Origin: Bisporella sp. PMI_857
Taxonomy: Eukaryota > Ascomycota > Leotiomycetes > Helotiales > Helotiaceae
Assembly (NCBI GenBank): GCA_021307315.1
Contig: JAJSPD010000012.1
Location: forward strand, 248,001-312,000
DNA length: 64,000 bases
Reading direction: 5' to 3'
Shown piece after piece: positions 11,449 to 22,716 of this stretch. Numbering within the stretch: the first letter of the stretch is position 1; the number at the start of each line of letters is the position of its first letter. Below the pieces are notes generated by a model. It saw only the letters and a list, made by a program, of their open reading frames with translations, ran no database searches and was not told the origin of the DNA. Position numbers and translations under genes: made by a program.

Positions 11449-13419
11449 ATGGACCTTCGCGCGATTCTCACTGAGGACAAGGACAATCAACGCTCTGGCT
11501 CTATCCAAACACCAGCTACTCCTGTGACTCCAGTACAACAAGGCCTGCCTCAGCGAGGCTCGCGAGAGTATGTACCGATACAGAATCAGCACGTCAGCCA
11601 GGGGTTCAGTCATCAAGAATACCCAAATACATCCACTCCTGGACGTCAAACTTCTCATCCTCCTCAGCAATACTTTGGATCTACTGGAAGCTTATCAGGC
11701 AGTCAGGGACAAGGACCATATGCTTCGCCAATACAATATCAGAGCCAGCCTCATCCACCACCACCTCTTCAAGTGCCTACAAATGCAGATTTACGGTCTC
11801 CGGCCGGCTCTTATTCTGCTCAGTCACCTTATAGACAAACACCCACGTCCTCGCGTAGCAGCAATCAGTACCCATTTCCACCACATAACCCAGGTCCTCA
11901 AAGTCCTGCACAGCAACCTAACCAATATTCTTCTTCCTTCCAGTCTCAATCATCGCAACAGTCTTTCTCTGTACCTCAAACTCCTCCTATAGGTGTTCCT
12001 AGTTCTACGAATTCCTACCTCCAATATCAGAGATCCCAATCTTCGGTTTCTTCAAATACCCCTACTTCCGCGCATAGTCAACCGCCATACTTTAATCAGC
12101 CAGTCACACCGAATGCTCCGCCATCTGAACGACATTCCGGCAGTGAAAGGGAACGAAGCATAAGTGTCAGCCCCAAAACACAACCCACAAAGAGGAAGAT
12201 GGGAGATGTTATGAACTCCCCCAGGGATAATGCAGCGCGGAAGACATCCAAGTCACAACCCAATGGCGATGTGGTTGCTAAATCTAAGCCGAGACCCAAA
12301 TACTACCCCACGCCTCCAATATGGGCTCAAAGTGCACGCACGCAGCGAGCAGGCCTCACAACACTAGCTCGACCAGCTGGAAATGCACAAGCCCAGCTTG
12401 GTCCTTCGCCGTCGATAAAGCAAGAACCTCAAACAAATGGAAATGGTCACCCAGCAAGTTCTGCTGATAAATTCACCAAATATATACTTGGTGGCTCTAA
12501 GCCACAGCAGCAAATCACAAAAAATGTTGCGGACTGGATATTCTACAATGTCGTCAATCGTGATGATGCAGGAGATCTGATGCGATACGGAGTTGAGCTG
12601 GAAATTGAGGCTAAGCTGGGCGAAGTCATTGACGTGAATACCAATCTCAGATACGAACTCCCAACTGCAACAGAGTGTCTTCTCCGAGAGAAAGTCAGAG
12701 TTGGATTCAAAAGTTCCATGGAGCCTATTCATCACAGAAGACTAAACGATTACCTGAACGAGCAGGTCAAGTTCACGCACCCTATGAACCCAGCTGCCCA
12801 GAAAGAAAATCGAGTCGAGCTTAAACACTCCCATAGCAAACAGGTCGACAAGTCATATGATCTTCCGCCCACCACATATAATATACTACCTCCTTCACTG
12901 GTTCACTATGCGCGACATGCCAAGCTTCGTATCACATACGACAAAGCCACAAATGCAGTCGTAGCAACCATTATTAAAGGTCGCATAGCTGACTTACATA
13001 TCTGTAACCCACAATCGGCCTTGGATTGTCGAATCAGTATTAGTTTCGAAATGAAATACGAGGGAGATATCTCTCAGATAGTCGCTGCGAAAGCTAATAC
13101 AGGTCAACCAGATCGTGATAAGGACCGTCATAGCTATGCACTACCTCATTACCAGGTCGATCAAACAGTGGCGACAAAGGTCATCAATGTAAATTTTCTA
13201 ATGCACTTGAGTACTTTTCACTAATATATATAGGGACAACCAGTTCATGATATAGAAGGCGGTTCATTCGAGGTTGAGATAGAGTTATTAACCGCCGCTA
13301 TCAAAGAAAACGGTACAAGAGCGAAGGAGGGACAACCCAATATTTATGTGGAATTAGTGGAAGGGTTACTCGATAATTATCGACTTTTGGCACGAGCGGC
13401 CGGCGCTCCAATGGGGTAA
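11449..13419 (+). CDS. CET1: mRNA-capping enzyme subunit beta, RNA 5'-triphosphatase (CET1)
   Basis: Two exons, 11449-13188 and 13234-13419, give 641 residues. The protein removes the gamma phosphate of nascent mRNA as the first step of capping. It is of the fungal metal-dependent triphosphate tunnel type. Residues 1-about 300 are Gln, Ser and Pro rich and disordered, ending in a basic segment (KRKMGDVMN, KSKPRPKYYPTPP). The catalytic domain starts near residue 350. The glutamate metal-binding strands are visible as ELEIEAKLGEV (E385, E387) and FEVEIEL (E593, E595, E597, in exon 2). Other tunnel strands are RITYDKATNAVVATIIKGR and CRISISFEMKYEG. The joint VIN/GQPVHDIEGG falls just before the last acidic strand, so the small second exon is essential. 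The start is the first ATG in frame and begins MDLRAILTEDKDN. Confidence 0.95.
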
Positions 13420-14001
13420 TAAAAATTGCTGTAAAATAGGGAGTTTGGAGCTGGCTAGATACCATGATCGGCGTTGGCGGGATTGCTTCACAATGAAGAG
13501 GTAGCCAATTTTTTCGGTATATACCTAGGCTGACCATCAATACTACATAATCAGGACCGGAGCTTCAAGTAGCAAAGCTGTTTCCCCGTGCCTTGCCACA
13601 AATGTGAACTCTCTATTGTTCTGTGAAGTTCGGATCAAGTTTAATGTTTAATATTCCACCAGTACGTTCATGATACCCCGGAATGCTTGATCTATATCCT
13701 GACAGAAGTATGTGTAGATACGGACTATCATGGACAATGAAGTTTCGCACGGTTTGTTTTCGACATATTTCATTCATGAAGATACTAATCTTCATTCACT
13801 CTTATATGAGCAGAGAAAAGTTTCGGTGAGTTCTTAGCTAAGATGAGATACGTCCCTCCCAGTTTTCAAATATACCACGGCCCAACAATGCTTTGAGCTT
13901 AAAAGGCTAAGGTTTGTGCAGTCAAATTATTGCAAAATAAGAAAACAGTCCTGCCATATTCTTTGGTGAGTCATACCTTACATAACTTATCAATTCCTTC
14001 C
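13420..14001. other. Intergenic, no gene recognised
   Basis: CET1 3' side. Short frames only. Confidence 0.4.
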
Positions 14002-14003
14002 TA

Positions 14004-14427
14004 ACGTACTTAATAAGCAACTTGCTCGTCTAAGCAACTTGTTTTTTGGAAAACACACCAAAAATCGCGATTTTGGCATGCTTGTATTTCAACTATTAAT
14101 TATTTTAATCGATCAAAACTCGAAACTTAGTTTTCTGAGTATTTAAATAAGCAGTATTATAAGTTTCAAAATGCCTAGTATTATATAGATTCAGATATAG
14201 CATTTTACTTTAAAATAACCTATACAATTTCTATTTTTAAATAACTATTAATTATAATAGTCTCAATTTTTACTTCTGTATAAGAATCACAGCTAAATTG
14301 TTATATATAAAGTTTTATAAAGTTAGGTAAAGTATTAGTTGAGATATAAACATGCCAAAATCGCGATTTTTGGTGTGTTTTCCAAAAAACAAGTTGCTTA
14401 GACGAGCAAGTTGCTTATTAAGTACGT
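14004..14427. mobile_element. MITE-like element A with long perfect terminal inverted repeats
   Basis: A 424-bp non-coding element bounded by TA at 14002-14003 and 14428-14429. Positions 14002-14080 are a perfect inverted copy of 14351-14429 (79 bp including TA). The repeat starts ACGTACTTAATAAGCAACTT. It contains AAGCAACTTG twice as a direct subrepeat, and a near-palindrome centred on ATCGCGAT. The core, 14081-14350, is very AT-rich with no open frame. TA target duplication and long inverted repeats suggest a non-autonomous Tc1/mariner or pogo/Fot1-type element. The identity of the ends suggests recent insertion. No transposase is present in the window. Confidence 0.85.
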
Positions 14428-14429
14428 TA

Positions 14430-14691
14430 TCCCCTTAACCGCCAATGTCGTTCAACCCATGCAATTTAGTCACGTGCACAATGCTATCCAGCGTACCCGA
14501 TAAGGTTGTAAAGTATGTCAAGTCTTCTTTTGCAATACTATTGACTGTTTTATGCAGTATTTATAAGGATATAGCTCCATAATCGGTTCATAAGGGTTGA
14601 AATTAAAGTTTTCAGATAAATCTAAGTCGTTTAATTGGCCATATGTGATGACTAACCTACAGGGGTTGAACGACATTGGCGGTTAAAGGGA
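14430..14691. mobile_element. MITE-like element B, abutting element A
   Basis: A 262-bp element with 29-bp terminal inverted repeats, 14430-14458 and 14663-14691, differing at one position. The end sequence begins TCCCCTTAACCGCCAATGTC and continues to CAACCC. It is flanked by TA at 14428-14429 and 14692-14693. The left TA is the same dinucleotide that closes element A. The core is non-coding. It is probably a different non-autonomous TA-targeting family, because its ends do not resemble those of A. Confidence 0.78.
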
Positions 14692-14693
14692 TA

Positions 14694-15084
14694 GTGCTAC
14701 AGCTAGGGCTTCAGTACAAATGATTTTTTGTGCCGTGGACGCCAGTAACTGCTGTGCTAGTTCAAGAGAATAGCCCACCAGATCCGTTATTTAAATTAGG
14801 GTAAAATTTGACAGCTAGACATTTAGTGAATGTATTATCTAGCACAAAAAAACATTCCAGCCGACCTTTGTTGCAAAACCTTCCTTCAAGAATGCTGCAC
14901 GCGTCCTCTTTCTATTATTTTTCTTTGAAGAAAATGCGTTCTTTCTTCTCGGTCATCTACCAAGTGGAGTCGTAGCACCAATAAAGAATTTGGCTCGTAG
15001 CTAATACCTCCTTCATTTCCTGAGTGCTTCTGAGTGATACTCCCCCATAAACCATTTGTTCCGTTATTATACTACTCTGAAGTA
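14694..15084. other. Intergenic, zinc-finger gene promoter
   Basis: Only short frames. An in-frame GTG at 15034 precedes the ATG of the next gene but is not used as a start here. Confidence 0.4.
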
Positions 15085-18000
15085 ATGAGCACCACTGGTA
15101 GAAATCAGCAGTCTCCGCAAGCAGGAATCGCTGAGGCCGATAGATCAGTCTTCCAGCCGGAGATTGACCCAAGGGACCAAGCCTGGCTTAACTGGCGTAG
15201 CATATTCAAGACAGAACTTGCGAGCGCAGCAGTATTGGACGTGATGAACAGGTTTTTCACCCCGGCTGAACAGTCGTATGTAATGCCTCCACCTCAACAG
15301 GGCAACACCCTGCAGATTCAAACAGAGGATGGGGCACTCTACAAAGCATGCTTTCAAAGGGGAGCAAGATTTGAACATACACCGGATAATCTGGTAACAA
15401 AGTTCACAATGTTACATTTTGGGCTCCCAATCGAGCACATAACCTTGAACAACATCAATAACTGCGGGAAAGAGGAGGACGTGTCTGATGAGGATGACGC
15501 CAAAGAGGATCAGCCTCGAGTTCAGAGGATCTTATACGCCGAGAAGCCTTTGCAATTCTTGGAAGGCTATCACGAGCGCAGTCATGGATTTCCCATACTT
15601 CGTAGTAGGTCCAACCTATCCACGTTTCTATCATCACTAATAAGAGAAAAATAGGACCAGAGCCTAAATATAATGTACCCGCCTCTTCCGTTCCAATCAC
15701 ATCTGCTGGAGACAGAAGCAGAAGTGAAGGTGGACGCGGAGGCGTGGGTGGACTTGTTAATGGCAAACTAGGAAAGAAATTGTCAGCAAGCAGCCGAATT
15801 AACACAACAACCCGTCAAAACCGTCCTATATTTCCAGAAAGCCCTCTCACAGTTTCCCAACGCGGAGGAGCTAGCCCTTCCACTCAAGTTCCCCTTGAAG
15901 GCACCCCAAGGCGCCATCATGCGCCTCATCCATCTCAGCCCAATCCGCTATCTCAAGCCGCCAAAGTACCCAAATTCCACCAGCCAAGATACTTAGCCCC
16001 AAAAGCTGGAAGAGCAAAAGTGAGGACCTGGGAAACGTTCATGGAAGGACAGAACTACCTCAATACATTGCAGCGGGATTCCTATGTTAGAGATCAGTCG
16101 GTCATTCAACCAGGCAAAGAGCCAATGGCGCCCTTATACGGTCAAAGCCGTGAGCTGATGCTCAGAACTAGTGATCAGCTCCCTACAGTATACCTTCAAC
16201 GTCTCACTCCCATGGATTACGAGCAGCTGCGGGAAGAAAACCAGTATCTACGTAACAGAATTCTTGATCGTGAGACTGCGTGCCAAATATGTTGCGAGAG
16301 ATTCGAGAATTATGAGCCTGAAAAAATTGCTGCGCATGCCCGACAACATCGAGAGGCTTTACAAGAAGATGGGCAGTGTGCATGGTGCGCTGATACCAAC
16401 TATGGCTTCATGAGCGCGGCACAGAAGCGTTCTCACCTGAAACAGCACTTTGACCTAGAAGACACAATCAAGATTCAGAGTTTCTGGAAAGATCAGCAAT
16501 GTCCTGTGTGTGGCCATGACTTCACTAGCCAGAAACCTGAGGAAATAATCAACCATTGCCTCAATAGCCACTCGCCAGGAATGGTTCAATTTTGTGATAA
16601 ATGTGGAGCCAACACGTACAACATGAATGATAGTGAGCTAGATTACCATCAACGAAGATGCCGCAATCAGCCCGAGAAAGCGCAAGGTGCCCCAGATTCG
16701 GCGTTCTGTGAGCGTTGCGGAAAAGATATCTCAGCTGAGAGTTCGGAGGAAGCAAAGCGGCATGAACACGACTGTTTACAACAACTAGCAATCACATGGT
16801 TTTGCTCAAATTGTGGCATTAATTTTACTACTAGGGATCCTCTTGTGATCAGAAATCATCAGCAGAGTTGCAGACCTCCCGGCGGGTGGAGGCGAAAATT
16901 CTGCCAGCAGTGCGGGACTAATTTGTCGGAGTTAGATGAAGATAAGAGAAGCTCGCATAAGGATAATTGCTTGTGTAAAAAAGATCCAGCTATAGACTTT
17001 AGAAAGGCTGAGGCAAAACTTGCTGGTAGGTTAAGATTCTTCTATAGAGCTCTGAAGCTAGTGGAAGTTTGTTTGGTTCTCAGTATGTGTTGTTTGTATA
17101 ATAGATCTGACGACTCTGTAGATTTATATAGAAAAGATGCTTCTGTGGCTACCAGAGAGGCTGCTATACTCGTTGCAGAAACCCATTACCAGCGCCGGCT
17201 AAAAGATCTGCAGGATGCAGAGATGTCTCAGGATCCAAGAGGAAGCTTACCAATGCACAAGACTGCTTCTTCCACTCAAAATGAAAAAAGTATAGCAGCT
17301 TTGAAAGAAGAAATAAAAGCCTTAAAGGAAGTGATCCGAAAGAACAACGAGCCTGTGAATAAGACAGCCAAGGATAGGCATCAAGTGACTGTGGACTGTG
17401 GGGAATGCCCCTTCCATGGTTGTGCCAAGACCATCGGCAAGATGACCAGGGAGGATCTGTTCTCGCATTTGCAAAAGCATGCTGCTGCTGATACTTTTTG
17501 GTTGTGTCCATTACGAGGGCCTGATGGGAGCACCGAGTGTACAGAAGGGTTTGGTGTAAGACACAAAAACTACAAAGACCAGATCAGGGGGCATTTCAAA
17601 CATCTTCATGATAGCCCTCAAGGAACTTCAACAGCTCTAAAACAGAGTTCTGGTGACTCAATTAAACAAGGCCAGCATGAAGCGCGCGAAGCCAGCCAGT
17701 TTGTCCGAGCGAATGACATCAAAGTCAAAAGACCACAGATATCTGACACTACAAGTGATGGCTATCAGGGTATTCCACCTGGTGGGCGAAAAGAACTTGA
17801 GTCGCCTACAATTGACAAACTTTCTAGCATAATAGAAACCGTAGCTCAGCCTTACAATGAGGGGAACGCCAAGAGTGAAGGTCACAGGAGACCATTGTCT
17901 TCACAGCTGCTACTGCGCTATAAACGGGAGCGTAGTACTGATGGGCTTGGAAAAACTGACTTGAAAAGATCAGACACTGTCTCTGTGCCCGCAAAGAAGA

Positions 18001-18221
18001 AGCAAAAGCCGGCGAGCGAGGAAGTAGGCTCGTCTGCGAGGAAACCTACGAGATCCACTGCAGAATCCGCTGCGAAACCAACAGTGGCTTGGGTGGGAAG
18101 TACCAAACACCCTCAAATAGGCCATGTGATGTCTATCAAAGATAATAATGAGCTAGAGGAGGATGAGCCAATCCCTCCAATAATCTATCGTGGTAGAAGA
18201 GGAAAGTCTGGACAAAACTAG
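15085..18221 (+). CDS. Uncharacterised protein with tandem C-x2-C...H-x-H/C zinc-ligand units
   Basis: Two exons, 15085-15601 (or -15604) and 15655-18221, give about 1,027 residues. The donor is ambiguous by 3 nt (GTAGTA or GTAGGT), which changes one Arg. I do not recognise a named family. The key feature is a row of units each starting with Cys-x2-Cys at residues about 382 (CQIC), 414 (CAWC), 455 (CPVC), 486 (CDKC), 524 (CERC), 556 (CSNC) and 589 (CQQC). Each is followed by a helix-like stretch and a His-x(3-5)-His or -Cys pair, 31-41 residues per unit. An eighth unit of different type starts at C754 (CGECPFHGC, then HLQKH). Charged coiled-coil-like segments lie near residues 700-740, and the C-terminus is basic. 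It is probably a nuclear nucleic-acid-binding or scaffold protein. A possible 79-bp intron (17026-17104) was considered but would break the frame. Confidence 0.8.
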
Positions 18222-18710
18222 ATATTGGAGGCTGGTATCCTTGTAGCAAAGGTTCTTGCACAATTAGCGCTTGGAATGACTATGTATTCAGAAGGATTTC
18301 TGAGATTGGGGAGTTCCTAGAGGGGATGGCACTTCATAATATGTTGAATGAATTTGGTAGTAATAATTGTAGCTCATCCGCAATCTGGCATGGCTAGTTC
18401 GGAGCTTTTACCTTACCTAACCATAAGCTAAATGATATCTACTCATGAAAGCTGAACAGAGCTGTATCTGTTTTTCATTGTAGATATTAAAGTTAGCCTG
18501 ATATCAACAAAGCAAAAAGATAGTGATAAAGAGGGACATAGAACAGGAGGATTCAGGTATACCAGTGTGGTAATAAGTAAACAATGGAGTTGGGCGGAAA
18601 AGTGGGGTAGGCAAGGCTATTACAAAAAAGAGTGCAGTTTTTCATCAGTCTGGTTGACAAGAGAACGAACTACATACATAACGAGCCATTGATCAATTGG
18701 CCGACTAAAT
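18222..18710. other. Intergenic, JIP5 promoter
   Basis: Between two plus-strand genes. No coding or repeat signal seen. Confidence 0.4.
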
Positions 18711-20009
18711 ATGTTCGAAAACCTCTGTACACTGCCACTGACTTCAGAGCTTTTCACCCTAGCCCTCCATCCCACCGAACCAATTCTCGCAGTCGGCCTG
18801 TCTGGAGGACACGTCGAGTCATTCCGACTCCCAGCCTCCTCTGCAGACGAGGATGATGGGAATACCAGCGTGATCTCATCAGGGACAAGCACAATTGATA
18901 CCGAATGGCGCACCCGTAGACATAAGGGAAGCTGCCGAACAGTGGCATACAGCGGGGACGGAGAATGTATGGTCCCTTTTCTCACCTGGCACATCTAACT
19001 CTAACCAATGCCAGACCTCTATTCAGCTGGTACCGATCGATTATTGAAAGTCGCATCATCCACAACTGGCCAAGTCGTATCCAAAATTCTTATACCCCTC
19101 GATCTAAGATCCAATCCCGATGACCCAACACTACTCCATGCCCTCTCTCCACAAACTCTTCTCCTGGCAACCGATTCTGCGGCTCTACATCTCTATGACC
19201 TTCGCGAACCTTTCAAATTTACCAATACAAAGCCTTCCCAAACCCACCGTCCACATGACGACTACATCTCTTCTATTTCACCATTACCTCCTACAGAGCA
19301 AAGTACAAGTGGCTTCAGCAAGCAATGGGTCACAACGGGTGGGTCAACATTGGCGGTCACAGATCTACGACGGGGAGTGATGGTGAAGAGCGAGGATCAA
19401 GAGGAAGAGCTTCTGAGTAGCGTATTTGTGGGAGGATTACCTAGTAAGCCTGGTCGGTCAAATGGAGAGAAAATCTTGGTTGGAAGTGGGAATGGGGTTC
19501 TAACATTGTGGGAGAAAGGTGTTTGGGATGACCAGGATGAGAGAATTATCGTTGATGATGGCAAAGCTGGGGGAGAGAGTCTAGATGTCATGATTTTGAT
19601 GCCAGAGACCGTGGGAGATGGACACAAAAATGTTGTGGTAGGAGTTGGAGATGGCACTGTGAGGATTGTCCGGATGGGCTTGAATAAGGTTGTGGGAGAT
19701 CCTTTAAGGCATGACGAGGTTGAGGCGGTGGTTGCATTAGGATTTGATGTCGGTGGAAGACTGATAAGTGGTGGAGGTTCGACTGTGAAAGTATGGGAAG
19801 AGAGAATAAACGCGGATGATGATGAAGACGAAGACTCGGAGGAAGAAAGTGGAGCAGGCAAAAGAGAATTAAGTGATAGCGACGATAGCGACGAAGCAGA
19901 GGATAGCAGTGATGATGAGACGTCAAAACGGAGTAAGAAGAAAAGGAAAACAAAAGGCAAGAACAAAAATGCCGGGAATGGCATATTGAAATTCAAGGGC
20001 TTGGAATGA
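18711..20009 (+). CDS. JIP5: WD-repeat ribosome biogenesis protein JIP5
   Basis: Two exons, 18711-18966 and 19015-20009, give 416 residues. The joint GEY/LYSAGTD is in phase. JIP5 is a nucleolar WD40 protein needed for 60S subunit biogenesis. The start [20 protein letters not shown] and the segment [18 protein letters not shown] are hallmark sequences of the fungal JIP5 family. The beta-propeller blades follow ([62 protein letters not shown]). The C-terminus is strongly acidic and then basic ([15 protein letters not shown]), fitting nucleolar import. A long open frame on the opposite strand is only a shadow of the acidic, Ser-rich codons. Confidence 0.94.
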
Positions 20010-20639
20010 TACCCAGAGGTTTGCATGTCGATATTATATAGAACGAGTAATGCACTTGCTATGAATATACAAGTAACAAGTTGTGTTCCCGAAACATGGT
20101 TATCTACATTGCGAAATTCTATGACCACCTGCTACGTAGCTCTCCAAATGGATTGGAAGAAAGCTGATTCGTCTGTCACTCTCTGCAGATGCAAGTCATC
20201 CTTAATGCTCCGAAATCAAATTCATAAATTGGATGTATATTTTCCAAAGTTTATCAGAAGCTCAAAGGTTTCTTAGTAATTGCAATTAAAGACTTCTACA
20301 TAACAGTTAGTACATTGTATATGGGAACATATGCTACATAGGTGGAAGAGACATGGCAAGCATAGGACTTCTTATATAACAGGACAGAAGTTTCCTGCTC
20401 TTTGTAGAGCTTCACAGAAGTCGCTCGACTCCTCAGTTGTGAGCAAATAGCCATAGCCTTTAAAAGTGACCACTGGGCATGGAATTATCCGACCATTCGA
20501 GGAACAGATTTCTTCTAACGAAGATGTCTTTAAAGCTCGACTGAATCGATTGGATGGCGTCTCCATCTGTACTGTCTCTTGAACATTTGCGTGTTTTAAA
20601 AAGAACCCTGAAAAGGTGCGCTCTGCAAAGATTCCTATC
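20010..20639. other. Intergenic, JIP5 3' side
   Basis: No feature recognised apart from the JIP5 3' region. Confidence 0.35.
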
Positions 20640-21400
20640 TCTATACATCATCAGCTAGGAATAGAGGGCATAGATGCTCGAGAATGCTGCTCGATATACG
20701 TCCACATGGGGGGCGAATAGCTACACTAAGCATTCTAGCAGCGGTAGATGTAGGGACGTCGTGGCCACATCTACCCGTACGAGCATAATCAGTGATGAGT
20801 GATCGTATACTTGTAGCTGTGGATAGAATTAATCCTGCAGTGACGGAGAAGTAGTTGATTTGTTCTGCTGGTATCTATCTTGTCAGCCGTAAATCGACCA
20901 CTTTGGGAAAGAGAGTAGGCGGAATCTGCCGTAAATATGGATCTATGGTCAGTTCTGCTGTAACGGAGGCTAAGTCTAGTTGTTCTACATTGTTAAGAAG
21001 ACTAAAGACAGCCCAGAGCTGGTAATAGATGTCAATCAGGTCTTCACTATCTCTCTTTTCACATCATATCAGGGCCTATGTGAACGATCGGATATGTGTT
21101 GCAAGATCATGGCGTTTTGTTATGGTTTGCAGGAATGTGCGCTGTCGTGATACAAAATTCTTTGGTCGGTAAGTATCGTCTAGATTTGCCCAGGCCTCAA
21201 TACAAACTTCACCTTCAAAGTCTGGTCTCCTTTCAAGGTTGCGGGAACTGAGATCGATGTTGCCGTATAGTTGTGGATTATACATCCGATATATATATCT
21301 ACTGGGAAGGCTCAGAGCATGCAATGATGCTCTATCGCAGTGCTCAAGAATTAAAAGCAGAAAATCACATAGGCATTTTAGCACGGCGCATTGTTTGGAT
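20640..21400 (-). pseudogene. Decayed F-box protein gene
   Basis: On the minus strand, 21384-21076 reads LLLILEHCDRASLHALSL and then SRYIYRMYNPQLYGNIDLSS. This is a typical fungal F-box start (LP-x-E-LLL-x-ILEHC...LSLVSR...LY). The same frame ends HIRSFT, hits TAG and TGA within five codons, then continues as DIYYQLWAVFSLLNNVEQLD and DPYLRQIPPTLFPKVVDLRL, and reaches another TAG. F-box relatives commonly have Trp at such places, so the stops look like TGG changed to TGA or TAG. The initiation region has also lost its ATG. Homology is lost below about 20,700. A multi-intron live gene cannot be fully excluded, but no splice pattern removes the stops neatly. Confidence 0.65.
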
Positions 21401-22716
21401 ATATTCCAATCATATATATCTTGTCATCGCCAAGCAACGGACCGATATCTAGAAGTCAGGATGTTGATGGGTTTTGCAACCTAAAAGGCATAGTTGCGGA
21501 ATGATATCAGGCAACAGGGCAATGTTGAATCACTTCGGCGCCGTCGGGAATTCAGGTGACTTGCGTATGACGACTACAGAGGACAAGCTCAAATCTAATG
21601 CTTGCCACTATAAAACGTAAGTTAACCTTAAGAGGAGGGTTTGTTAGTTCAATTCAAGAAACAAGTCGAGCCGGCCTCCTACAAACTTCACATCAAGGAT
21701 CTCCATGCCAGTTGTTCCGCTTCATCGTACGATCAGTGCTTGTCTCTTCTTTGACTTCCCCCTCCCCTATACCCACAGCTTTAAGCGAAACTTGTAATTT
21801 GCTTACTTGTTGCTCCCTATTGGAAAGACTTGAGTGACTGCTCTGGAATTTTTGAAAACGGATTATTAAGTCTGCTTGCCTTGTTCTGATGGTGGCGATG
21901 GTGATTCCATGTTCACTTCAGGCCAGGATGTATCATAATGATTGTCCTGTACTTGCAAGATCCAGGTAACTTCACGGAACCACAGTTCTCAAAGGTTGCA
22001 GACATGCAAACTACCCTGTCCTAGCCTCCAGAACAATTCCGCCCGTCATACAATAGCTGAGATATGCTGAAGAAATAAAGACCTGGGTCTTTGAATAGCA
22101 TGTTTTTGACCACTTGGTGTCAACTCAGCTTCAGTGATCAAACCAGAGCTGACAGAATCGTGTTACCAGGTACAAGACCAGCTGCCGAGTAATTCCCACT
22201 TTATGATCAAAACTCAAGTCAGCTACTCTACTAGCGACCAATAGATGCATCTATGCGTGCATAGCATATCCCTATCCCATGAGGCTGATTGTTGGCATAC
22301 CCAGTATTAAGCGGATAGTGGGCCCAGTTGCAGGGCATCATGACCAAGTCTTCGAGTGGGACAGCGTGCATTGAAACATTTTCCTTCTAAATCACCATTC
22401 GAGCGCCTTCGCTCAATGCTTCACACCTGAGCATCTACGTAGCCTGAGATTGTGGTTCTAATTTTACGGCGAGTCCCTTGAGGTGTTGTGTACTGTTGCA
22501 GACGAAAAGTCTCCAATATCAACCTACAATTTTAAGGGGTCACCGCACTACGTCATACCGGCGCGCCGCCAGCAAGCGCAATATCTATACCGCCAGTACT
22601 TCCGTAACAGCAAACCACGTTATACGAATGTTGTCTAAGCAGGCAGCAAATGCGAGACCCGTTGAAAGGTGTGACAGATCGCGATATTCGACATCGCGGA
22701 GCGCGGACGCAGGTAG
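21401..22716. other. Intergenic, histidine kinase upstream region
   Basis: No gene recognised. The stretch 22478-22713 is open in the kinase frame but closed by TAG immediately before the ATG at 22717. It may be leader or an intron end, since the ATG directly follows GCAGGTAG. Confidence 0.4.

Noticed and set aside
17026..17104. Possible intron in the zinc-ligand protein (GTAGGT...ATAG)
   Set aside because: At 79 bp its removal would shift the frame, while the unspliced frame stays open for over 370 more codons to 18221.
19397..20128. 243-codon frame on the minus strand over JIP5
   Set aside because: It is antisense to a well-supported WD40 gene and consists of Ser/Leu-rich shadow codons of its acidic regions.
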